DNA of 64,000 nt from Nocardioides daeguensis (lineage in GTDB: Bacteria; Actinomycetota; Actinomycetes; Propionibacteriales; Nocardioidaceae), in assembly GCF_019192965.1 (NCBI RefSeq), contig NZ_JAHTKU010000008.1, positions 124,001 to 188,000 on the forward strand, read 5' to 3'. Each line of letters starts with the position of its first letter. Within the stretch, counting starts at the first letter, position 1. The notes beneath the pieces are model-generated. The model saw only the letters and a program-made list of their open reading frames with translations. It was not told the origin of the DNA and did not search any database. Position numbers and translations under genes: made by a program. This document shows, in pieces, positions 53,830 through 64,000 of this stretch.

Positions 53830-54986
53830 CAGGGAACTCTCCGCAGGGCGTCGGGGCCGAGGTCGGCCAGGGTGGAGTAGCCGTCGACGGCCATGATCAG
53901 GTCGGCCTCGGCCTGCAGGGCGCGGACCTGGTGGACCGCGCCAGGCACGCCGCCGAGCGCCAGGCCGTAGACGTAGGGCCGGCCGATCGCGACCGCGTCG
54001 GCACCGAGGGCGAGCGCCTTGACGACGTCGGCGCCGGTGCGGACACCGGAGTCGAAGACCACGGGTGCGCGGCCGTCGACCGCGGTGACGATGTCGGGCA
54101 GCCAGTCGAGGGCCGCTCCCCCGCCGTTGGCCTGGCGTCCGCCGTGGTTGGAGCAGTAGATGCCGTCCGCGCCCTCGTCGAGCGCTCGCCGCGCGTCGTC
54201 GGGGTGGCAGATGCCCTTGAGCACGATCGGCAGGTCGGTCAGCGACCGCAACCAGGGCAGGTCCTCCCAGGTGACCGGGTGCCCGAAGGTGCCGACCCAG
54301 GTCATCACGACCGTGCCGGGGTCGGGGTTCGGCCCGGTCATCTGCTGGAAGACCGGGTCGGAGGTGTAGTTGGCCAGCGCCTTTGCGCGCAGCTGCGGGA
54401 AGTTGCCGCTGGCGAGGTCCCGCGGACGCCATCCCGGCACCCAGGTGTCGAGGGTGATCACGATCGCCTCGTAGCCGGCCTTCTCGGCGCGCTGGACGAG
54501 GCTGGCGGCGAGGTCGCGGTTCTTCGGCGTGTAGAGCTGGAACCACTTCCCTGCCTCGCCCGTGGCCGCGGCCACGTCCTCGAGCGGGTCGCTCATCAAC
54601 GTCGAGCCGATGAGGGGTACGCCGGTCGCGGCGGCCACCTCCGCGGCGTGCACGTCGCCGTGCTGGTCGGGCGTGCAGATCCCCACGACGCCGACAGGAG
54701 CGAGCAGCAGCGGGCTGGCCAGGGTGCGGCCGAAGAGCTCCACGGACAGGTCGCGCTCCGCCGAGGCCCGCAGCATGCGCGGCACGACGGCGTAGCGCTG
54801 GAAGGCCGCCACGTTGGCACGCTGGGTCGCCTCGTCGCCGGCTCCCCCGGCGACGTAGGTCCGCAGCTCGGGCGGCAGCGCCGCGAGGGCACGGGTCTCC
54901 AGGTCGGCGTGGTCGAACGGGTGCGCGGGGAGCACCCCGCCGAGAGCGCCGAGGTAGAGCTCGATCTGGTAGTCCCCGAAGCTCAC
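53829..54986 (-). CDS. FMN-dependent alpha-hydroxy-acid oxidase (lactate 2-monooxygenase-like)
   Basis: TIM-barrel flavoprotein of 385 aa: PLLLAPVGVVGICTPDQHGDVH, LDTWVPGWRPRDLASGNFP, IVLKGICHPDDAR (FMN Lys), CSNHGGRQ with catalytic His and Arg, and VVFDSGVRTGADV. The GWRPRDL segment and length point to lactate 2-monooxygenase rather than lactate dehydrogenase. It sits inside the pyr operon, 97 nt after pyrD and overlapping pyrF, an unusual place. Confidence 0.85.
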   Translation of the reverse strand: MSFGDYQIELYLGALGGVLPAHPFDHADLETRALAALPPELRTYVAGGAGDEATQRANVAAFQRYAVVPRMLRASAERDLSVELFGRTLASPLLLAPVGVVGICTPDQHGDVHAAEVAAATGVPLIGSTLMSDPLEDVAAATGEAGKWFQLYTPKNRDLAASLVQRAEKAGYEAIVITLDTWVPGWRPRDLASGNFPQLRAKALANYTSDPVFQQMTGPNPDPGTVVMTWVGTFGHPVTWEDLPWLRSLTDLPIVLKGICHPDDARRALDEGADGIYCSNHGGRQANGGGAALDWLPDIVTAVDGRAPVVFDSGVRTGADVVKALALGADAVAIGRPYVYGLALGGVPGAVHQVRALQAEADLIMAVDGYSTLADLGPDALRRVP

Positions 54987-55029
54987 CGCGCCACCTCCGA
55001 GCCTGCGAGGAGGTGGATCCTGCGGGGAG

Positions 55030-55080
55030 GTCGAGTAGCCGCGCGAGCGAGGAACGAGCTCGCGACCGGCGTATCGAGAC
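55030..55080. repeat. GC-rich palindromic repeat between pyrD and the lactate-oxidase gene
   Basis: GTCGAGTAGCCGCGCGAGC and GCTCGCGACCGGCGTATCGAGAC form imperfect inverted arms around GAGGAACGA. Composition and arrangement (GTCGAG...CTCG...CGAGAC) resemble the repeats found inside carA and fadE31/32. Confidence 0.6.
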
Positions 55081-55083
55081 CCG

Positions 55084-56105
55084 TCACAGTGCGCGCAAGA
55101 TCTGTCGTGGCCACATCGGCCCACCGTAGATGAGGGCGCTGTACGCCTGCAGGAGGTCTGCGCCGGCAGCGAGCCGCTCCCGGGCCTGCTCGGGGGTGCC
55201 GATCCCGCCGACACCGACCAGGGTGAGGTCGGGCCCGACGCGGCCACGCAGCAGGCGCAGCACCTCGGTCGCACGCGCGGTCAGCGGCGCGCCGGACAGG
55301 CCCCCGGCGCCGATCGCCTCGACCTGGGCCGCGGACGTCCGCAGCCCTTCCCGAGAGATCGTCGTGTTGGTCGCGATGATCCCGGCGAGGCCGAGGTCGA
55401 GCGCCATGTCGGCGACGGCGAGGACGTCGTCGTCGGACAGGTCGGGCGCGATCTTGACGAGCAGCGGCAGCGCGGCCGACGTCACCTGGTCAGCGGTACG
55501 ACGGACATGGGCCAACAGCGGGGCGAGCTTCTCGACCGCCTGCAGGTTGCGCAGTCCCGGGGTGTTGGGCGAGCTCACGTTGACCACGAGATAGTCGGCG
55601 TGGGGCGCGAGCAGGCGGGTCGAGGTCTCGTAGTCGGCCTCGACGGCGGCCTGGTCGTCGTCGGGGACGACCTTGGACTTGCCGATGTTGACGCCGAGCA
55701 CGAGCCCGCCAGGCGTGCGCCTCCGCCTCGCCAGGCGCGCGGCGACCGCGGTGGCCCCGTCGTTGTTGAACCCCATCCGGTTGACGATCGCCCGGTCCTC
55801 GGGCAGCCGGAACAGCCGCGGCTTCGGGTTGCCGGGCTGGGCCAGCGCCGTGACCGTGCCGATCTCGACGTGTCCGAAGCCGAACGCCCCCATCCGGTCG
55901 TAGACCTGGGCGTTCTTGTCGAAGCCGGGCGCGAGACCGAGCCGGTTGGGGAAGGTCAGGCCCATGGCCTGCACCGGGGAGCCGCCGGGGATCGGCGCCC
56001 GGGACAGCACCGGCCCCCCGGCCCGCAGCGCCTCGTAGGTCAGGTGGTGCGCCTTCTCGGCGTCCATCTTGACCAGGACGTGGTGGAAGACCTTGTCGTA
56101 CAGCC

Positions 56106-56109
<4 letters not shown>
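55084..56109 (-). CDS. pyrD: Quinone-dependent dihydroorotate dehydrogenase (class 2)
   Basis: Protein of 341 aa from GTG 56109. The N-terminal membrane-associating helix region (1-30) marks class 2. FMN/orotate motifs: [45 protein letters not shown] with catalytic Ser, and [11 protein letters not shown]. Oxidises dihydroorotate with quinone at the membrane. Start overlaps the carB stop (GTGA). Confidence 0.94.
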
Positions 56110-59416
<3,307 letters not shown>

Positions 59417-59417
<1 letters not shown>

Positions 59418-60589
59418 CAGGCGTTCTCCTCCAGGAGCGTGGTGAAGCGGTCGAAGAGGTACGCCGCGTCGTGCGGGCCGGCGGCGGCCTCGGGGTGGTA
59501 CTGGACGGAGAACGCCTTGAGCTTGCCCACCTCGGTGGTCGAGCCGGTCGAGACCCGGAGCTCGAGGCCCTCCACGACGTCGTCGTTGAGGCAGACGTGG
59601 CTGACCGTGGCGGTGCCGTAGGGCGTCTCGGTAGGCGCGTCGATCGGGGCGTCGACGGCGAACCCGTGGTTGTGGGCGGTGACCTCGACCTTGCGGGTGG
59701 TCAGGTCCATCACCGGCTGGTTGATGCCGCGGTGCCCGTACTTCAGCTTGTAGGTGCCGAAGCCGAGCGCGCGACCGAAGAGCTGGTTGCCGAAGCAGAT
59801 GCCGAAGTACGGCAGGTCGCGCTCCAGCGCCTGTCGGAGCAGCTCGACCTGACCGGTGGTCGCGGCCGGGTCGCCCGGGCCGTTGGAGAAGAACAGGCCG
59901 TCGGGCCGCACGGCCAGGACGTCGTCGATGCTCGCCGTGGCGGGCAGGACGTGCACCTCGATGCCGCGCTCGCTCATCCGCTGCGGGGTCATGTCCTTGA
60001 TGCCGAGGTCGAGCGCGGCCACGGTGAACCGCTTCTCTCCCTGGGCCGGCACGACGTACGCCTCGGCGGTGGAGACCGCCTCGGACAGGTTCGCGCCGGA
60101 CATCTCGGCGGAGGCCTTGACCTTCTCCAACAGCTTGGCGGGGTCGGTCTCGAGGGTGGAGATCCCGACCCGCATGGCACCGCGCTCGCGCAGGTGGCGG
60201 GTGAGCGCCCGGGTGTCGATGCCGGAGATGCCGACGACACCCTGGGCCTTGAGCTCGTCGTCGAGGCTGCGCCGCGAGCGCCAGTTGCTCGGAACCCGAG
60301 CGGGCTCGCGCACGACGTACCCGGCGACCCAGATCCGCTTCGACTCCGGGTCCTCGTCATTGACACCGGTGTTGCCGATGTGGGGAGCCGTCATCACGAC
60401 GACCTGGCGGTGGTACGACGGGTCGGTGAGCGTCTCCTGGTAGCCGGTCATGCCGGTGTTGAAGACGGCCTCGCCGAAGGTCTCGCCCTCGGCGCCGTAG
60501 GCCTCGCCGTGGAACGTGCGGCCGTCCTCGAGGACGAGCAACGCCCCGGTGGTTGAGGTGCGAGCGGAGCGAGCCTCGAAACCACTCAT
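59417..60589 (-). CDS. carA: Carbamoyl-phosphate synthase small (glutaminase) subunit
   Basis: Protein of 390 aa; class I glutaminase with Cys in FGICFGNQ, His in VQYHPE and Glu shortly after. The [11 protein letters not shown] segment differs slightly from the usual GHQ. The first 14 codons ([14 protein letters not shown]) are encoded by a GC-rich palindromic repeat; the family sequence begins at [20 protein letters not shown] 60589 is still favoured because it keeps the ATGA overlap with pyrC and has GGAGAAC upstream. A second repeat-like insert ([11 protein letters not shown]) precedes the histidine motif. Confidence 0.94.
59531..59567 (-). repeat. Repeat-like insert in carA C-terminal part
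   Basis: The coding strand CGGGTCTCGACCGGCTCGACCACCGAG encodes RVSTGSTTE, placed just before FSVQYHPE where other CarA proteins are shorter. Similar to the fadE32 stretch at 25191-25216 (STGSTSER). Confidence 0.45.
60546..60583 (-). repeat. GC-rich palindromic repeat forming the carA N-terminus
   Basis: The coding strand starts GGTTTCGAGGCTCGCTCC and ends CGCACCTCAACCACCGG; ends pair imperfectly (GGTTTCGAGG with CCTCAACC). It lies directly after the carA start codon region and is translated as [13 protein letters not shown]. Confidence 0.75.
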
Positions 60590-61889
60590 GCCAGTTCTCC
60601 TTCCAGGACGGTCGGCGTGCCGCGCAGCAGCGTGGCGACGATGCGACCGGTCAGCAAGCGGTCGTGCCAGGGGTTGTTGCGGCTCAGCGAGAGACTGGCC
60701 GCGCGGTCGACGACGACCTGCGCCGTCGGGTCGACCAGGGTGAGGTTGGCGGGCTCGCCGACCGCGATCGGGCGGCCGTGCTCGCCGTCGAGCCCGGCGA
60801 TGCGCGCCGGGTTGGCGCTCATCACGCGGGCCACACCGGCCCAGTCGAGCAGCCCGGACCCGACCATCACCGTGGTGACGACCGGCAGCGCGGTCTCGAG
60901 GCCGAGCATGCCGAAGGCCGCGTCGACGAAGGCGTGCTCCTTGTCCTGGCGTGCGTGCGGCGCGTGGTCGGTGGCGACGGCGTCGATGGTGCCGTCGGCC
61001 AGGGCCTCGCGCAGCGCCTGCACGTCCTCGTCGGGACGCAGCGGCGGGTTCACCTTGTACGTCGGGTCGTAGCCGGTGAGCAGGTCGGTGGTGAGCATCA
61101 GGTGGTGGGGGGTGACCTCCGCGGTGACCGCGATCCCCTGCGCCTTGGCCCAGCGGACCACCTCGACGCTGCCCGCCGTCGAGACGTGCGCGACGTGGAC
61201 CCGGCTGCCGGTGTGGCGGGCCAGCATCACGTCGCGCGCGACGATGACCTCCTCGGCGACACCCGGCCAGCCGGGCAGGCCCAGCTGTCCGGAGAGCTCA
61301 CCCTCGTGGCAGCACGCGGTCGGCCCGGCGAGCGCCGGGTCCTGGCTGTGCTGGCTGACCACGCCACCGAAGGCCTTGACGTACTCCAGCGCCCGGCGCA
61401 TCACCCGCGGGTCGTGGACGCACTTGCCGTCGTCGGAGAAGACCCGGACCTTCGCACGGCTGCGGGCCATCAGTCCGAGCTCGGCGAGTTCCTCGCCCGC
61501 CAGGCCCTTGGTGACCGCGCCGACCGGCTGCACGTCGACCAGGCCGGCGGCGCGGCCCAGGTCGTAGACCCGCTCCGCGGCCTCGGCCGTGTCGGTGACC
61601 GGGTTGGTGTTGGCCATCGCGAGGACGGCGGTGTAGCCACCGACCGCGGCGGCCCGCGAGCCGGTGAGCACCGTCTCGGCGTCCTCGCGGCCGGGCTCGC
61701 GCAGGTGGGTGTGCACGTCGACCAGGCCGGGCAGCAAGCGCAGTCCGTCGGCGTCGATCGTCTGGTCGGCCCGGGTGGACACCTTGCCCAGCTCGGCGAC
61801 GATGCCGTCCTGGACGAGCACGTCGCTCGTCGTACCGTCGGGCAGGGTGGCGCCCTTGATCACCAGCCGGTGATCGAGCTTGTCGATAT

Positions 61890-61893
<4 letters not shown>
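60586..61893 (-). CDS. pyrC: Dihydroorotase (class I type)
   Basis: Amidohydrolase of 435 aa. Metal ligands in [10 protein letters not shown], Asp in [10 protein letters not shown] (the class I site where Asp replaces the carboxylated Lys), His in SQHSQD and [10 protein letters not shown], Asp in [12 protein letters not shown]. Closes carbamoyl-aspartate to dihydroorotate. ATGA overlaps on both sides (pyrB and carA). Confidence 0.95.
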
Positions 61894-62827
<934 letters not shown>

Positions 62828-62831
<4 letters not shown>

Positions 62832-63394
62832 TGGATGCGCACCTCGTCCTCGCCGTCGGTTTCGACCAGCCGCAGGCTGACCCGCTCGCTGCGCGCGGTC
62901 GGCAGGTTCTTGCCGACGTGGTCGGCACGGATCGGCAGCTCCCGGTGGCCGCGGTCGACCAGCACAGCCAGCCGTACGACGGCCGGCCGGCCCAGGTCCG
63001 AGAGCGCGTCGAGCGCGGCCCGGATGGTGCGCCCGGAGTAGAGCACGTCGTCGACCAGCACGACCGTCTTCCCGTCGATGCCGCCGGGCGGCACCTGGGT
63101 GCGGTGCGGCGCACGGGTCGGGTTCGAGCGCAGGTCGTCGCGGTACATGGTGACGTCGAGCTCGCCGGTGGCGACCGTCGTACCCTCGACCTGGGCGATG
63201 TTGTCGGCCAGACGCCGGGCCAGCGGGACGCCGCGGGTGTGGAGCCCGAGAAGAAGAAGATCCTCGGCGCCCTTGTTGCGCTCGAGGATCTCGTGGGAGA
63301 TACGGATCAACGCCCGGCTGATGTCGCCGGCGTCGAGAACGACCCGGCCGCCGTCGGCGCCATCGTGGGCCTTCGTGGTCTGCTGTGCAGGCAA
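62828..63394 (-). CDS. pyrR: PyrR regulator / uracil phosphoribosyltransferase
   Basis: Core protein with the PRPP motif [40 protein letters not shown] and [20 protein letters not shown]. PyrR senses UMP/UTP and binds pyr mRNA; first gene of the operon, so the whole set is likely UMP-regulated. Start uncertain: TTG 63394 (188 aa, with GGAGG 11 nt upstream) gives the family length; GTG 63460 would add 22 residues across a TTTAAC (63434-63439) that looks like promoter sequence. Confidence 0.88.
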
Positions 63395-63549
63395 GGCTGA
63401 ACGGCCCTCCTTCTCCGCCTCACGGGACGGCTCGTTAAAGGATGTCGAACTGCGGCTCACCTTACCCGCTGCGGCGGCCCGGGGGCGAACCGGGATCGGT
63501 GTGCTGCGGGACACCGCGGTTGCGGCGACGGTGGGTGCGGCTCGGGCCC

Positions 63550-63610
63550 TGCGGTTTGGTCCCAAACCGCAACATTTCGGGCCCTCGGCGTGCGGTTCGT
63601 GCCCAATCGG
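63550..63610. repeat. Two-hairpin dispersed repeat, copy 3
   Basis: Hairpin A core TGCGGTTTGG-TC-CCAAACCGCA (63550-63571). After the conserved 15-nt spacing comes degenerate B (CGTGCGGTTCGTGCCCAATCGG). Located in the 286-nt gap between pyrR and the csbD-like gene. Confidence 0.85.
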
Positions 63611-63636
63611 CGACGACGGAGCGCCCCGCACAGACC

Positions 63637-63665
63637 GGAGGGACCCGGCATCGCCGGGTCCCTCC
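63637..63665 (-). terminator. Terminator hairpin after csbD-like gene
   Basis: GGAGGGACCCGGC (63637-63649) pairs perfectly with GCCGGGTCCCTCC (63653-63665), loop ATC, 15 nt after the stop of the csbD-like gene on the minus strand. Confidence 0.8.
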
Positions 63666-63680
63666 ACGCATCGACAGGTC

Positions 63681-63851
63681 CTACTTGAAGGCGTCCTTCA
63701 CCTTCTCGCCGGCCTGCTTCAGGTTGCCCTTGGCCTTGTCGGCCTTGCCCTCCGCCTCGAGGTCCTCGTCGTCGGTGGCCTTGCCGGCCGCCTCCTTGGC
63801 CTTGCCGGCCATCTCCTCGGTCTTGTTGCTCAGCTTGTCGTCGAGACCCAT
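63681..63851 (-). CDS. CsbD-family stress protein
   Basis: Protein of 56 aa, very rich in Lys, Ala, Glu and Asp: [20 protein letters not shown] at the start, with repeated GKA(K/D)KAKG-type segments and ending EKVKDAFK, typical of CsbD-like small general-stress proteins. GAGAGGA ribosome site upstream. Found by direct translation because it is short. Confidence 0.85.
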   Translation of the reverse strand: MGLDDKLSNKTEEMAGKAKEAAGKATDDEDLEAEGKADKAKGNLKQAGEKVKDAFK

Positions 63852-63934
63852 CGTGGGCTCCTCTCGTCGTCGGTCTGCTGACCGGCCGGAGGTACCCGCC
63901 GCCGCTGCGTCGAGACGGGGTGGCGGTCACGGAC

Positions 63935-63996
63935 GTTGCGGTTTGGTCCCAAACCGCAACGTTCGGCCCCTTCGGCATGCGGTTTGTGGCCAATCG
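63935..63996. repeat. Two-hairpin dispersed repeat, copy 4
   Basis: Perfect hairpin A (63935-63960; arm GTTGCGGTTTGG, centre TC), 15-nt gap, then degenerate B (CATGCGGTTTGTGGCCAATCG, from 63976). At the window edge, upstream of the csbD-like gene. Confidence 0.9.
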
Positions 63997-64000
63997 ACGA

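Overview
The window is high-GC DNA from an actinobacterium. The best fit is the Nocardioides / Nocardioidaceae group. The evidence is very high third-position GC, many GTG starts, ATGA-coupled operons, an actinobacterial pyr-mihF-gmk-rpoZ-coaBC-metK-priA block, and a steroid catabolic regulon of the mycobacterial/rhodococcal type. The organism assignment is an inference; no rRNA is present.

Positions 1 to about 34.4 kb hold a large part of an aerobic sterol-degradation regulon, interspersed with unrelated genes. Side-chain genes: a DUF35 protein with two Ltp-type aldolases (103-3287), cyp125 (6343-7578) and fadA5 (7746-8909). A/B-ring genes: the hsaADCB operon (31683 down to 28029), divergent from kstD-hsd4B (31850-34413). 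C/D-ring genes: an SDR divergent from echA20-ipdA-ipdB-ipdC (10170-14632), and fadE30-ipdF-fadA6 divergent from fadE31-fadE32-fadE33 (20009-26415). Operators agree with this split. TnnAACnnGTTnnA (KstR-type) sites precede the side-chain and A/B-ring operons. Two identical ACCAAGCA-AA-TGCTTGGT (KstR2-type) palindromes sit in the two C/D-ring divergent promoters. The regulators KstR and KstR2, plus kshAB, fadD3, hsaEFG and mce4, are not in the window.

Genes between the steroid blocks include map, a carboxylate-amine ligase, acetyltransferases, a PilZ protein, a SigE-type sigma factor with its membrane partner (both frameshifted), a secreted trypsin-like protease, and an AbiEi/DUF559 nuclease-like gene framed by 78-bp inverted repeats.

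From 34.5 to 43.4 kb is a mixed segment: OsmC, MOSC, rpe, a stand-alone LigD-type polymerase domain, Nudix, an ATPase, an intact SigE-type sigma/partner pair, an MFS exporter with a MerR regulator, and an LLM oxidoreductase. From 43.4 to 63.9 kb nearly everything is on the minus strand and essential: pyrR-pyrB-pyrC-carA-carB-pyrD-(lactate monooxygenase)-pyrF, then mihF-gmk-rpoZ-coaBC, metK, and priA-def-fmt-rsmB. A csbD-like gene closes the window.

The most unusual content is repeat biology: (i) a 1.2-kb hairpin-flanked DUF559 cassette whose two hairpins differ only by compensated base pairs; (ii) a dispersed 67-bp two-hairpin element (four copies, fixed 15-nt spacing); (iii) GC-rich palindromic repeats that read in frame through carA, fadE31 and fadE32; and (iv) a solo AT-richer inverted repeat between fadE33 and the protease gene. 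No tRNA, rRNA, CRISPR array or prophage was seen, and no gene-free stretch exceeds 300 bases.
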